From: Pseudomonas sp. Bout1
Lineage (GTDB): Bacteria; Pseudomonadota; Gammaproteobacteria; Pseudomonadales; Pseudomonadaceae
Assembly (NCBI RefSeq): GCF_034314165.1
Contig: NZ_JAVIWK010000001.1
Span: forward strand, 5,781,001-5,845,000
DNA length: 64,000 bases
Direction: 5' to 3'
Shown here: positions 16,799 to 27,916 of the stretch, one piece after another
Layout of the letters: each line of letters starts with the position of its first letter
How positions within the stretch are numbered: the stretch's first letter is position 1
Made by a program: the position numbers and the translations under genes
Notes under the pieces: generated by a model
Database searches by the model: none
Seen by the model: the letters and a program-made list of their open reading frames with translations, nothing else
Told to the model about the DNA's origin: nothing

Positions 16799-18817
16799 TT
16801 AAGCCTGTTCCAACGAGGTTTCAACACGGTTGGCCGGGATCTTCTTCTCGGCAACCAGGCGAGCGTGTTGCTCGGCTTCGATGCGTTCGATCACGTCGAC
16901 CGGCACCATGTAGCCTTGGTCATCACGGGCAGCGTGAACGATGAAGTAGCCGATGGTGCCCACCAGGCTGACGATGGCCAGCCACCAGATGTGCCAGATC
17001 ATCGCGAAACCGAACACGGTCAACAGCGCGCCCATCACAACGCCGGTAGCGGTGTTGTTAGGCATGTGGATCGGCTCGTAATGCGTTGGCTTCTGGTACG
17101 CAGTACCGTCTTCCTTGGCTTCGGTGAACGGATCGATGCTGTCAGCCTTAGGCAGTACGGCAAAGTTGTAGAACGGCGGTGGCGAGGAGGTCGACCATTC
17201 CAGGGTGTGAGCATTCCATGGGTCGCCGGATTCGCACATGTTCTGCTTGCGATCACGCACGCTGACATACAGCTGAATCAACTGGCAGGCGATACCGACC
17301 GCGATCATCACCGCACCGAACATGGCAACGTACAGGTACGGTACCCACTCAGGGTTGGTGGTGGCGTTCAGACGACGGGTCATGCCCATGAAGCCCAAAG
17401 CGTAGAGCGGCATGAACGCGACGAAGAAGCCCGAGATCCAGAACCAGAATGCAGCCTTGCCCCAGCCTTCGTGCAGCTTGAAGCCGAACGCTTTCGGGAA
17501 GTAGAAGCTGAAGCCTGCGATGTAGCCGAATACTGCGCCGCCGATGATCACGTTATGGAAGTGAGCAATTACGAACAGGCTGTTGTGCAGTACGAAGTCA
17601 GCACCCGGGATGGCCAGCAGTACGCCGGTCATGCCGCCGATTGCGAAGGTCACCATGAAGCCCAGGGTCCAGAGAACCTGGCTGGTGATACGCAGACGAC
17701 CGTGATAGATGGTGAATAGCCAGTTAAATAGCTTCACCCCCGTCGGGATAGAAATCAGCATCGTCGCCAGTCCGAAGAACGCGTTGACGCTGGCCCCCGA
17801 ACCCATGGTGAAGAAGTGGTGCAGCCAAACCATGAAGCCCAGCACCGAGATCGCGCCCGAGGCGTAGATCATCGAGTGGTGACCGAACAGGCGCTTGCCC
17901 GAGAAGGTCGAGATCACTTCAGAGAAGATACCGAACGCTGGCAGGATCAGGATGTACACCTCAGGGTGACCCCATGCCCAGAACAGGTTCACGTACATCA
18001 TTGGATTGCCACCAAGTTCATTGGTGAAAATGTGGAAATCCAGGTAACGGTCAAGCGACAGCAACGCCATGGTTGCAGCCAGGATCGGGAACGAAGCGAC
18101 GATCAGTACGTTGGCCCAGGTGCAGGTCCAGGTGAAGATCGGCATGTCCATCAGCTTCATGCCCGGGGCGCGCATTTTCAAGACGGTGGCCAGGAAGTTG
18201 ACCCCCGTCAGTGTCGTCCCGAGTCCTGATAACTGTAGCGCCCAGATGTAGTAGTCCACACCCACGCCAGGGCTGTAGGCCAGGCCCGACAGCGGCGGAT
18301 ACGCAACCCAACCGGTCTTGGCGAATTCGCCGACGCCCAGGGACAGGTTGATCAGTACCACGCCGGACACCAGCAGCCAGAAGCTCAAGGAGTTCAGGAA
18401 CGGGAACGCAACGTCACGCGCACCGATCTGCAGCGGCAAGGCAAGGTTCATCAGGCCGGTGAAGAAAGGCATCGCCATGAAGATGATCATGATCACACCG
18501 TGGGCGGTGAAGATCTGGTCATAGTGTTCAGGCGGCAGGTAGCCCGGCGAACCCTCGGTGGCCATGGCCAACTGGGTACGCATCATGATGGCGTCGGCAA
18601 AACCACGCAGCAGCATGACCATGGCAACGATGACGTACATGACGCCGATTTTCTTGTGGTCGACCGAAGTCAGCCACTCGGTCCACAGGTAGGTCCACTT
18701 CTTGAAGTAAGTGATACCTGCAAACAGTGCCAGACCACCCAGCGCGATCATGGCGATGGTCACCATCACGATCGGCTCGTGGAACGGGACCGCATCCCAA
18801 CTTAATTTACCAAACAT
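16799..18817 (-). CDS. cyoB: Cytochrome bo3 ubiquinol oxidase subunit I
   Basis: Catalytic proton-pumping subunit of 672 residues. Metal ligands are visible in order: the low-spin haem His in [11 protein letters not shown], the CuB His and cross-linked Tyr in [12 protein letters not shown], the CuB His-His pair in WLHHFFTMG, and the two haem His residues in [11 protein letters not shown]. It oxidises ubiquinol and reduces oxygen to water at the inner membrane. It lies between cyoA (three bases upstream) and cyoC. Confidence 0.97.
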   Translation of the reverse strand: MFGKLSWDAVPFHEPIVMVTIAMIALGGLALFAGITYFKKWTYLWTEWLTSVDHKKIGVMYVIVAMVMLLRGFADAIMMRTQLAMATEGSPGYLPPEHYDQIFTAHGVIMIIFMAMPFFTGLMNLALPLQIGARDVAFPFLNSLSFWLLVSGVVLINLSLGVGEFAKTGWVAYPPLSGLAYSPGVGVDYYIWALQLSGLGTTLTGVNFLATVLKMRAPGMKLMDMPIFTWTCTWANVLIVASFPILAATMALLSLDRYLDFHIFTNELGGNPMMYVNLFWAWGHPEVYILILPAFGIFSEVISTFSGKRLFGHHSMIYASGAISVLGFMVWLHHFFTMGSGASVNAFFGLATMLISIPTGVKLFNWLFTIYHGRLRITSQVLWTLGFMVTFAIGGMTGVLLAIPGADFVLHNSLFVIAHFHNVIIGGAVFGYIAGFSFYFPKAFGFKLHEGWGKAAFWFWISGFFVAFMPLYALGFMGMTRRLNATTNPEWVPYLYVAMFGAVMIAVGIACQLIQLYVSVRDRKQNMCESGDPWNAHTLEWSTSSPPPFYNFAVLPKADSIDPFTEAKEDGTAYQKPTHYEPIHMPNNTATGVVMGALLTVFGFAMIWHIWWLAIVSLVGTIGYFIVHAARDDQGYMVPVDVIERIEAEQHARLVAEKKIPANRVETSLEQA

Positions 18818-18820
18818 CGT

Positions 18821-19762
18821 TTACTCCTCTGCCCCAGCAGTTGAATGCGAGCCCGTGTCAGAACCTTCAACCGCGGCCACTTCTTTCTTCTCGTGCTCGA
18901 TCGGCTTGCCTGGTTTCATACCTTCGTACTTGTCGACGATTTTCTGAAACAGGTCCGGCTCGTACGTGGAGTACAGGGCGACTGGGTTGTTTTGGCTCGG
19001 TTTGGCAAGGGCTTCGTATTCAGCTTGATCAAGCTGTTTAGGTGCGGCCTTGACTTCGGCTACCCAGGCGTTGAAATCTTCCTGGCTTGTCGAGATCGCT
19101 TTGAATTTCATGCCGGTGAAGCCAGCACCGCTGTAGTTGGCGGAGATGCCTTCCATTTCAGCTTTCTCGTTTGCGATCAGGTGCAGGCGAGTCTGCATGC
19201 CTGCCATCGCGTAGATCTGGCCGCCCAGTGCAGGGATGAAGAACGAGTTCATCACGGCATCGGAGGTGATTCGGAAGTTAAGCGGGGTGTTCTCCGGGAA
19301 CCGGATCTGGTTCACAGTGGCGATACCCAGGTCCGGGTAGATGAACAGCCACTTCCAGTCCAGCGCGACCACTTCGATGTTGATCGGCTTGACGTCGGAG
19401 TCCAGCGGACGGTACGGGTCCAGCTCATGGGTCGACTTATAGGTGATGTAACCCAGGGCGATGATGATGAGGATCGGCACCAGCCACACCGCGATTTCGA
19501 TCTTGGTGGAGTGCGACCACTTCGGCGCATAGGTTGCGCTGGTGTTCGACGCACGGTATTTCCAGGCGAATGCGAACGTCATGATGATCACGGGCACCAC
19601 GACCAACAGCATCAGCAGGGTGGCGGTGATGATCAGGTTTCGTTGATCCAGACCGACCTGACCTTTAGGGTCGAGCAAGGTCCACTTGCAGCCTCCCAGC
19701 ATTAAGAGCATGCCGAGCAGCGGCAAAAAGCCTAGTAATCGGGGGTACCTGTTTTTACTCAT
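18821..19762 (-). CDS. cyoA: Cytochrome bo3 ubiquinol oxidase subunit II (lipoprotein)
   Basis: Lipoprotein of 313 residues with a lipobox LMLGGC near residue 24, two transmembrane helices and a periplasmic cupredoxin-like domain lacking the CuA ligands, as expected for a quinol oxidase. I chose the ATG at 19762 because AGAGG precedes it and the signal peptide then starts at MSKNRYPRLL; the open frame upstream has no such features. It is the first gene of cyoABCDE, so the operon promoter lies in the gap beyond 19762. Confidence 0.95.
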   Translation of the reverse strand: MSKNRYPRLLGFLPLLGMLLMLGGCKWTLLDPKGQVGLDQRNLIITATLLMLLVVVPVIIMTFAFAWKYRASNTSATYAPKWSHSTKIEIAVWLVPILIIIALGYITYKSTHELDPYRPLDSDVKPINIEVVALDWKWLFIYPDLGIATVNQIRFPENTPLNFRITSDAVMNSFFIPALGGQIYAMAGMQTRLHLIANEKAEMEGISANYSGAGFTGMKFKAISTSQEDFNAWVAEVKAAPKQLDQAEYEALAKPSQNNPVALYSTYEPDLFQKIVDKYEGMKPGKPIEHEKKEVAAVEGSDTGSHSTAGAEE

Positions 19763-20509
19763 CTCACGACCTCTAAAGCAGCTTGCGCAATGCAGTTGGG
19801 TTTTGATCGCCAACACTTCACCCTGCCAAGGGTTGGCATTTCTCTTCGATTGAATAAGGGCCTGCCCGTCGCACCTTGCGCGAATCGACACGTCCCGGGC
19901 TAGCGGTGAGTTCTTATTCGAATTCGTTGGTCAAAGGCCTTGTTACAGACCAATTCCATTTGGTGCGGATAGTTGAAAAGCTGCCGGCACCTGGGGTCGC
20001 ATGAAACGTTACATCCGCCTCTCGACCGCCCTAGTTTGCTCAGGAGTGAGCAGCACCGGACATTCAGTGCGGGCGATTGTAGTTAGCTAGCGATGTATAA
20101 ACCATGTCTTATCCAGAAATAATTTTTATCGTTTCCAGCAATAATCCTTCACCATTATTGCAAAGGTCCGCGATCGTATCGCGTTTGATTCTCGACAAAA
20201 ACCACAAAAAATGCCGTGTTATTGGGCATTTTGCCACATCCCCTACAGGTCGTAAGGGCATCGAAAACGGATCCAAGTGCCCTGAAAACAAGGCATTCGG
20301 ACATCAGGCGCTGTCACAGACCGCACGCCACGCGCGGCGTGGGCCAGACGACGAACTGACAGCCACAAATCGGGGTTTTCTGCAAATTTTCGGCGCGTTT
20401 ACGGGCGTCAGAAACCTCCTGCGACAGCTTCCGTGTGACAACATGTCGCATGCTGCGCACACCCAAACTTGCCCCGCGTCACGGCCTCTTCACAAATGCC
20501 TACAAACAA
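19763..20509. other. Long gap upstream of cyoA, no gene supported
   Basis: About 750 bases between cyoA and the DsbB terminator. It must hold the minus-strand cyo promoter. No ANR-type TTGAT-N4-ATCAA site was found by eye. A 141-codon plus-strand frame at 20104-20529 has no ribosome site and odd composition (rich in Arg, Ser and Thr), and I do not call it a gene. Confidence 0.6.
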
Positions 20510-20552
20510 AAACGCCCCGGCCTTCATAAAGGAAGGCCGGGGCGTTTGCGTG
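20510..20552 (-). terminator. Strong terminator after dsbB-family gene
   Basis: Fifteen-base perfect stem AAACGCCCCGGCCTT/AAGGCCGGGGCGTTT with an eight-base loop; on the minus strand it is followed by TTGTTT. It lies nine bases after the stop. Confidence 0.9.
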
Positions 20553-20560
20553 TCTACGGC

Positions 20561-21067
20561 TTAGGCTTTGCTCTGGCGATTACGGTAAATGCCCAGCGGT
20601 ACCAGGATCACCGTCAGTACAAAGGCCACCAGCGCCCATTGGGCCAGGGACAAGCCGAGCACGGGCGGGTAAGGCGTCTCACAGAAGCCGTCGACCTGGA
20701 AACCGAGGGGAAACACCGAGGCCAGCGGCAAGCCATCGACAATCGGTTGCAGCACATCGATGCCACAGCTGACCTTCGGAAAGTACTGGATGTACACGTG
20801 ATAGCCGGCGGCGGCGACGCCACCGAGGGCGCTGAGTGTCACCAGCACTTCAAACAGCGTGACGCTGCGAGGGGTGCGCATGGCGGCACCGACGAAGGCG
20901 AAGATCGCGATCAGCAGCAAGGCATAACGTTGCAGGATGCACAGCGGGCATGGCGCCTCGCCCAATACCACCTGCATGTACAGCGCCCCGCCGATCAGCG
21001 CCAGGCAGATAATGCCCAGCAGTACCAGAAAGCGTCGCTCCCTGCCCAAACGCAATTCGTCGATCAT
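20561..21067 (-). CDS. dsbB: Disulfide bond formation protein DsbB
   Basis: Inner-membrane quinone reductase of 168 residues that reoxidises periplasmic DsbA. Four transmembrane helices are visible. The first cysteine pair is CPLC (C40, C43); the second pair is in the second periplasmic loop (VSCGIDVLQP...DGFCETPYP). Pseudomonas species usually carry two DsbB paralogues, and this one sits near the cyo cluster as in other pseudomonads. Codon use is ordinary. Confidence 0.92.
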   Translation of the reverse strand: MIDELRLGRERRFLVLLGIICLALIGGALYMQVVLGEAPCPLCILQRYALLLIAIFAFVGAAMRTPRSVTLFEVLVTLSALGGVAAAGYHVYIQYFPKVSCGIDVLQPIVDGLPLASVFPLGFQVDGFCETPYPPVLGLSLAQWALVAFVLTVILVPLGIYRNRQSKA

Positions 21068-21214
21068 CCCCGTTTCCCTTTAGCCAATTGTGGTTGTGCC
21101 AATGGCCGCAAGTTTACACGCGGGAGGTGAAAGTTGAGCAGTTGGCGTGTGGAGGTTTAAACAGGAGGCATTAACAGGAGATTAATCAGGGAAAATGTTG
21201 TGAATGTACTGACG

Positions 21215-21301
21215 CCATCGCGGGCAAGCCCGGCTCCCACATTGGACAGTGTTTGCCTGGGCAACCCAGTCAAATGTGGGAGCCGGGCTTGCCCGCGATG
21301 G
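21215..21301. repeat. REP pair with perfect 29-bp arms
   Basis: CCATCGCGGGCAAGCCCGGC... (21215-21243) is exactly complementary to the sequence at 21273-21301, with a 29-base spacer. It lies beyond the hmp stop and could form a long hairpin in that transcript. Confidence 0.88.
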
Positions 21302-21327
21302 GCCCGACCCGGTGTATCGGTTAAATC

Positions 21328-22509
21328 CTATTCCAGGGCCGACGCCGGCCCAAAAAACTCATACCGGCTCTGCTTCTCCGGCACACCCAGGGCCTTGAGG
21401 TGACGCTTGATCGCCGCCATGAAGCCCTTAGGCCCCAGGAAGTACGCGTCCACATCCCGCTCCATAGGCAACCACGCCGCCAGTTGCTCCTGACTCAGCA
21501 TGCCAACCTTGTCCGCCGCCGGGCTCACGCCATCATCTTCGGCATAGCAATAGAAGCGCTTGAGCTGCGGATGCTGCGCCGCCAGGCCATCCACCCACTC
21601 GCGGAACGCATGCACCCCGCCATTGCGCGCGCAGTGGATAAAGTGAATCGGCCGCTCGGTGGCCAAGGCCGCTTCGAGCATCGGCAAGGTCGGCGTGATG
21701 CCCACGCCACCGCTGATCAGCACCAACGGCTTGTCGCTGGCCGCCAGGGTGAACTCCCCCGAAGGTGGAAACAGGTCAATGGTCGCGCCTACCTGAAACT
21801 GGTCATGCAGGTAATTGGACACCCGGCCACCGGCCTCGCGCTTGACGCTGATACGGTACTGGCCCGAGTCGCCACGCGCCGACAGGGAGTAGTTGCGGCG
21901 CACTTCCTCGCCATCGAGCAGCAGCTTCATGCCGATGTATTGCCCTGGCTCGGCGGCGAGGATCGGGCCGTTATCCACAGGCGCGAAGTAGAACGAGATG
22001 ATTTCCGCGCTCTCCTCCACCCGCTTGACCAGCGTGAACGAACGCGCACCGCGCCAGCCGCCCGGCGCCTCTTCCTTCTCTTTATAGATAGCCGCTTCGG
22101 CACCGATCAGGATGTCGGCCAACTGGCCATAGGCAGCGCCCCACGCCGCCATCACTTCAGGGGTGGCGATTTCGCTGCCCAGCACTTCGCTAATCGCCCG
22201 CAGCAGGCAGGTACCCACGATCGGGTAATGCTCCGGCAAAATCTGCAAGGCCACGTGCTTGTTGATGATCTTCGCCACCAGGTCGCCCAACTGGTCCAGT
22301 TGGTCGATATGCCGGGCGTACATCAACACACCGTTGGCCAAGGCGCGAGGCTGGTCGCCGCTGGCCTGGTGCGCCTGGTTGAACAGCGGGCGCACTTGCG
22401 GGTACTCGGACAGCATCATGCGGTAGAAATGGGTGATCAGCGCTTCGCCGCCACTTTCCAGCAGAGGCACGGTGGATTTGACGATGGCACGGTCTTGGGC
22501 ACTAAGCAT
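21328..22509 (-). CDS. hmp: Flavohaemoglobin (nitric oxide dioxygenase)
   Basis: Cytosolic NO dioxygenase of 393 residues. An N-terminal globin domain (1-140, with the FYRMMLSEYPQVRPLFN E-helix region and the LPEHYPIVGTCLL proximal-histidine region) is followed by an FAD-binding domain (RRNYSLSARGD near 206-216) and an NAD-binding domain (GGVGITPTLPMLEAAL). It oxidises NO to nitrate. It is divergent from a NorR-type activator across 147 bp that contain two NorR-like sites, so induction by NO through sigma-54 is expected. In P. aeruginosa the equivalent pair is fhp/fhpR. Confidence 0.95.
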   Translation of the reverse strand: MLSAQDRAIVKSTVPLLESGGEALITHFYRMMLSEYPQVRPLFNQAHQASGDQPRALANGVLMYARHIDQLDQLGDLVAKIINKHVALQILPEHYPIVGTCLLRAISEVLGSEIATPEVMAAWGAAYGQLADILIGAEAAIYKEKEEAPGGWRGARSFTLVKRVEESAEIISFYFAPVDNGPILAAEPGQYIGMKLLLDGEEVRRNYSLSARGDSGQYRISVKREAGGRVSNYLHDQFQVGATIDLFPPSGEFTLAASDKPLVLISGGVGITPTLPMLEAALATERPIHFIHCARNGGVHAFREWVDGLAAQHPQLKRFYCYAEDDGVSPAADKVGMLSQEQLAAWLPMERDVDAYFLGPKGFMAAIKRHLKALGVPEKQSRYEFFGPASALE

Positions 22510-22549
22510 GGCAGACTCCTGAGTCTTCTTACTGAATGCCCTTTACTAC

Positions 22550-22564
22550 TCAGTATCCGTGCCA
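22550..22564 (-). promoter_or_regulatory. Candidate sigma-54 promoter of hmp
   Basis: Minus strand reads TGGCACGGATACTGA: a full -24 element TGGCAC and an imperfect -12 element (CTGA rather than TTGC). A start about 12 bases downstream would leave a 30-base leader with AGGAG before the ATG. Position relative to the NorR sites is right for enhancer activation. Confidence 0.5.
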
Positions 22565-22605
22565 ACTATTAAAATCTTATAAATCAATAGGTTGAAATTA
22601 TTGTA

Positions 22606-22616
22606 GTCAGTTTGAC
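22606..22616. promoter_or_regulatory. NorR-type site 1 (GT-N7-AC)
   Basis: GTCAGTTTGAC matches the GT-N7-AC NorR consensus, with the extended GTCA...TGAC form. It is 26 bp from the second site, between the divergent hmp and norR genes. Confidence 0.6.
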
Positions 22617-22627
22617 TTCCTACACCT

Positions 22628-22646
22628 TATAGTCACTATGACTATA
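22628..22646. promoter_or_regulatory. NorR-type site 2, perfect palindrome
   Basis: TATAGTCACTATGACTATA has perfect 8-bp arms around CTA and includes GTCACTATGAC (GT-N7-AC). It ends ten bases before the norR start codon, so the activator may also repress itself. Confidence 0.65.
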
Positions 22647-22656
22647 AGGAGTCATT

Positions 22657-24201
<1,545 letters not shown>

Positions 24202-24232
24202 CGAACGGTGATTCCCAGGCAAAGGAGATCCA

Positions 24233-24337
24233 CTGTGGGAGCTGGCTTGCCTGCGATGCAGGCACCTCGGTCCTTCAGCCGCACCGAGGTGATGCTATCG
24301 CGGGCAAGCCCGGCTCCCACACAAGCCCACCCCACAG
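24233..24337. repeat. REP-type palindromic doublet
   Basis: Same architecture as the copy at 2655: outer GTGGGAGC/GCTCCCAC arms and inner CACCTCGGT/ACCGAGGTG hairpin. It lies between the convergent norR and DMT transporter genes. Confidence 0.85.
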
Positions 24338-25249
24338 TCAGATCTGCTTCGCCTTGTAGATTGGACTGATCGGCGCACTAGCCTTGGGCTTACGAAACAC
24401 CAACACATTCCCCAGCATCACCAGCACCAACCCTCCCAACGCCGGCGCCGTCCACTGATAGCCCTCGGCAAAGGCCGAGACGTTCAGTGCCACCACCGGG
24501 AACAGCACGGTGCAATACGCCGCCCGCTCCGGGCCCATGCGGCCGACCAACGTCAGGTAGGCGGTAAACCCAATCACCGAGCCCGGGATTACCAGGTACA
24601 GCAACGAACCGATATAGCGGCTGTTCCATTCCATGTCGAACGGAATGCCCTGCACCGCACAGTACATCGCCAGCATCGAGGCGCCATAGGCCATGCCCCA
24701 GGCATTGGTGGTCAGCGGCTTGAGGCCGGCTTTCTGTTGCAGGCTCGACAGCATGTTGCCCGCCGAGAAACACAGGGTGCCGAGCAACGCCAGGCCCAGG
24801 CCGAGCAAGGTTTGCGGGCTGGCGGTGTGCCCCACCAATTCAGGCCAGAACAACAGCCCCAGGCCCAGCAAGCCAAGGCCGCCGCCCATCAATACATTGC
24901 GCGCTACCTTCTGGCCGAAGAACACCCGGGCGTTCAACGCGTTCCACAAAGTGGCCGTCGAGAACACCACCGCCACCAGGCCGCTGGGGAGCCACTGGCT
25001 GGCGGTCAGGAAGCACATGAAGTTGACGCAAAACAGGCACAGGCCCTGGGCCAGGCAGATCAAATGCCCGCGGCGGTTCATCACCTGCAGCTTGCGGCTG
25101 AGTAGCAACATCACGAACAGCACCAGCGCTGCGAGGCCAAAGCGATAGACGATCGACACCGGAATCGCTACCACCCCCAATTGCCACTTGAGGGCAATCC
25201 ACGTGGTGCCCCAGATCAGTACGGTGAGTAAATACAGGAAAAGGTTCAT
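24338..25249 (-). CDS. EamA/DMT-family transporter
   Basis: Inner-membrane protein of 303 residues with ten hydrophobic helices in two repeated EamA halves (first motif LIWGTTWIALKW, second half starting near GLGLALLGTLCFSAGN). Members export amino acids or metabolites. I chose the ATG at 25249 because GGAG lies upstream and the first helix starts directly; the longer frame has a non-hydrophobic, Pro/Arg-rich lead. It is divergent from an AraC regulator 137 bp away, which is the likely regulator. Substrate is unknown. Confidence 0.86.
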   Translation of the reverse strand: MNLFLYLLTVLIWGTTWIALKWQLGVVAIPVSIVYRFGLAALVLFVMLLLSRKLQVMNRRGHLICLAQGLCLFCVNFMCFLTASQWLPSGLVAVVFSTATLWNALNARVFFGQKVARNVLMGGGLGLLGLGLLFWPELVGHTASPQTLLGLGLALLGTLCFSAGNMLSSLQQKAGLKPLTTNAWGMAYGASMLAMYCAVQGIPFDMEWNSRYIGSLLYLVIPGSVIGFTAYLTLVGRMGPERAAYCTVLFPVVALNVSAFAEGYQWTAPALGGLVLVMLGNVLVFRKPKASAPISPIYKAKQI

Positions 25250-25386
25250 GTCGGGCTCCGAGGGTTGAGCCACAGTTTCCCACCGGGCAGCACCAGGCCT
25301 CTTGCACATTCTTGCGCTTTTGTCGGCTGCCGGGCGCACAGCCGCCGCTGCTGGGAGTAGGATGCAAGCCGTCAGAGAGTACGAAT

Positions 25387-26262
25387 ATGCCGCCACTGGA
25401 AACCCTGCAAGTCTTTCAATCCCTCAACCGCTCGCCCAATGCTCGCCTTGAGCTGTGCGCCGAGCTCGGTGACGGCTTGTCTGCAGCCTTGTGGAGCAAC
25501 CATCATGACGCCCAGGATTACCAAGCCCCCGACCACCACACACTGTCGTGCTACATCGGCGGCGGCACCGGCACTTTTCGCCGCGACCAACCCGGCACCA
25601 AGGGCGGCCCCGACAAACTGTGCATCCTGCCCGCCGACCATCAGTCGGCGTGGGTGATCAACGGCGAGATCCGCCTGGCCCACGTGTATTTCAGCCCCGA
25701 GCAATTCGCCCTGGGTTGCGTGACATTACTGGACCGTGAGCCGCGCGAGTTGCTGCTGCGTGAGAGCACGTTCCTGGACGATGCCCAGCAGGCCCTACGC
25801 TTTCACCAACTGATCAGCCTGAACTGGAAAGAGCCCGCTGAACGCTTGCTGACCAGCAGCCTGGCTCATGAACTGCTCAGTCATGCCCTACTCAGCCAGG
25901 TTGGAATGCGTGAGGGTTTGCGCTTGAAAGGCGGGCTCGCCGCCCATCAACGCCGGCAACTGGTGGAGTACATCGACCAGCAGTTGGCCGAGCCGGTCAG
26001 CCTCGGGCAACTGGCAGGCTTGTGTGCATTGTCGGAGTACCACTTTGCGCGGATGTTTCGCGAGAGTTTCGGCCTGCCGCCCCACCAATACCTGCTGGCG
26101 CGACGACTGGCCCGCGCCCGGGAGCTGTTGCGTGGAGGGGCGTTGCCGTTGGGCGAGATTGCGCTGGCGTGCGGGTTTTCCAGTGCCAGCCACTTTACCA
26201 ACCGGTTTCGCCAGGCGATGGGGGCGACGCCGGGTGAATACCGCCACGCCTTCCTGCCTTGA
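25387..26262 (+). CDS. AraC-family transcriptional regulator
   Basis: Regulator of 291 residues. An N-terminal ligand-binding half (cupin-like, 1-180) is followed by two helix-turn-helix motifs typical of AraC (LGQLAGLCALSEYHFARMFRESFG and IALACGFSSASHFTNRFRQAMGATPGEYR). The ATG at 25387 follows AGAGAG. It probably controls the divergent DMT transporter. Inducer unknown. Confidence 0.88.
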   Translation: MPPLETLQVFQSLNRSPNARLELCAELGDGLSAALWSNHHDAQDYQAPDHHTLSCYIGGGTGTFRRDQPGTKGGPDKLCILPADHQSAWVINGEIRLAHVYFSPEQFALGCVTLLDREPRELLLRESTFLDDAQQALRFHQLISLNWKEPAERLLTSSLAHELLSHALLSQVGMREGLRLKGGLAAHQRRQLVEYIDQQLAEPVSLGQLAGLCALSEYHFARMFRESFGLPPHQYLLARRLARARELLRGGALPLGEIALACGFSSASHFTNRFRQAMGATPGEYRHAFLP

Positions 26263-26300
26263 GCTACAACTCAAGTAAATCAAGCAATGGAATCTGAGAA

Positions 26301-26386
26301 TGTGGGAGCTGGCTTGCCTGCGATGGCATCACCTCGGTGTATCTGACATACCGAGGCGTCTGCATCGCAGGCAAGCCACTCCCACA
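26301..26386. repeat. REP-type palindromic doublet
   Basis: TGTGGGAGCTGGCTTGCCTGCGATG and CATCGCAGGCAAGCCACTCCCACA arms with an inner CACCTCGGTGT...ATACCGAGG hairpin, between the convergent AraC and dacB genes. Confidence 0.85.
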
Positions 26387-26401
26387 TTTGATCTTCAGCG
26401 C

Positions 26402-27862
26402 TCAATAGTCCGTGCTGTTGGCCAGTGCCGTGGCCAGGCGGTTTTCCAGTGCCTTGATGCGTGCGCCCTCGACCACGTAATTGTTGGTCACCATCGAAAA
26501 CACCAGCTGGCGGCCCTTGGCATCGGTGACATAACCGGTCAATGACGACACGCCGCTCATGGAGCCGGTCTTGCCGTGCAGGTTGTTTTGCGCTGCCGTG
26601 TCCCGCAGGCGATAGCGCAAACTGCCGCCCACCATCCGCTGCGGATTGCCGGCAACCGGCAACGCGTTGTACCAGGCGTTGAACCACGGCTGTTTGCTGG
26701 CAGCCAGCAGCAGGTCCGTGAGGTTCTGCGACGACACCAGGTTACGCCGGGACAACCCCGAACCGTCCACCTGGTTTAACGTCGCCGTATCAATTCCCTG
26801 GCGCTTGAGGAAGCCGGCCACCGCCGCCACCCCCGCCTGAGCCGTCCCGGCATTGGCGGTCTTGCGCCCCATGGCCTTGAGCAAGGCTTCCGACATGTTG
26901 TTGTTGGAAAGCTTGAGCAATGGCGTGATCAATTCCTGTAACGGCGCCGACTCATGCATCGCGAGCACCGTCGCCGTGGGCGCAGTCACACCCCAGATCA
27001 TCCGACGCCCTTGCACGCTAATCCCCTGCTCTGCCAACGCCTGCCCAAACAGATTGGCCACCAGTTGCGTCGGCTCCCACACACTGACCAATTGCCGACT
27101 CTGCTTGCCCGGCGCCAATGCGCCGCTGAGGCGCAACAGGTTGGTGCCATGCTGGCGATTGATCCCATAGCTGTTACCCGCGCCACTGACCGCACGGTTA
27201 CTGAGCTGCACGTAGTCGGTCGCCGGGCTGATATCCACCGTCACCGGGTGGCCCACCGCAACCGGGGCCTTGGCCGTGACCAGCAGGGAGCCCGCGTCAA
27301 AATCCGTATTGGGCGACACCGTCAGCGCCGAAATCTGCGCGCCGTAATAGGTGCTTTCGTCGTCCTGGGACCAGTCGGTGCCCAGGCGCTCGGCGTCGAA
27401 AAAGGTGTCATCGAACACCAAATCGCCGCGCACTTGCTGGATGCCCTGTTGCGCCAGGCTGGCCGCCAGTGCCTGGTAATCGGCCCACTGGATGCTCGGG
27501 TCGCCCAGGCCTCGCAGGTACAGGTTGCCGTTAAGCACCGCGCCCTGGCGGGGGCCGTCGCTCAACAGCTGTGTGGAGAACCGATACTGCGGCCCCAACA
27601 CATCCATTGCCGCCGCCGTGGTCAGCAACTTGAGGCTGGAGGCTGGGGTGAGCCGCGTGCGCGGGTTGTGTTGGTAGAGCGTGCTGGCGCTGTGGGCATC
27701 GCGCACCATCAGTGACACGCTGGCACCGTGCAGCGCCGGGTCGGCCAGCAACTGGTCGAGGGTGTCGCGGGTGGAAGTTGTCGGCGCCGTGGCGCAACCG
27801 CCCAGCAACAAGCTCAAGCCCAGCAGCAGCCCGCCGGCGTGTGTCCATCGTCCCAACCGCAT
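26402..27862 (-). CDS. dacB: D-alanyl-D-alanine carboxypeptidase/endopeptidase (PBP4 type)
   Basis: Class C penicillin-binding protein (peptidase S13) of 486 residues. The lipobox LLGGC places a lipid-modified cysteine at C23, so it is probably an outer-membrane or periplasmic lipoprotein. Catalytic motifs: S75-S-L-K78 (SxxK), SNNN (SxN) near residue 320 and HGKTG (KTG) near 430. It trims or cleaves peptidoglycan cross-links. It is last in a minus-strand run after the TonB receptor and YncE-like genes, 54 bases from the latter, so read-through is possible. Confidence 0.92.
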   Translation of the reverse strand: MRLGRWTHAGGLLLGLSLLLGGCATAPTTSTRDTLDQLLADPALHGASVSLMVRDAHSASTLYQHNPRTRLTPASSLKLLTTAAAMDVLGPQYRFSTQLLSDGPRQGAVLNGNLYLRGLGDPSIQWADYQALAASLAQQGIQQVRGDLVFDDTFFDAERLGTDWSQDDESTYYGAQISALTVSPNTDFDAGSLLVTAKAPVAVGHPVTVDISPATDYVQLSNRAVSGAGNSYGINRQHGTNLLRLSGALAPGKQSRQLVSVWEPTQLVANLFGQALAEQGISVQGRRMIWGVTAPTATVLAMHESAPLQELITPLLKLSNNNMSEALLKAMGRKTANAGTAQAGVAAVAGFLKRQGIDTATLNQVDGSGLSRRNLVSSQNLTDLLLAASKQPWFNAWYNALPVAGNPQRMVGGSLRYRLRDTAAQNNLHGKTGSMSGVSSLTGYVTDAKGRQLVFSMVTNNYVVEGARIKALENRLATALANSTDY

Positions 27863-27916
27863 AAACCTGGCATTCCTTGAATTTGGAGAGTGCGCAGCTT
27901 GTGCAATTCCTCCCGG

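Noticed and set aside
20104-20529. 141-codon plus-strand frame upstream of cyoA
   Set aside because: No ribosome site, composition unlike neighbours, ends in the DsbB terminator, no recognisable domain.
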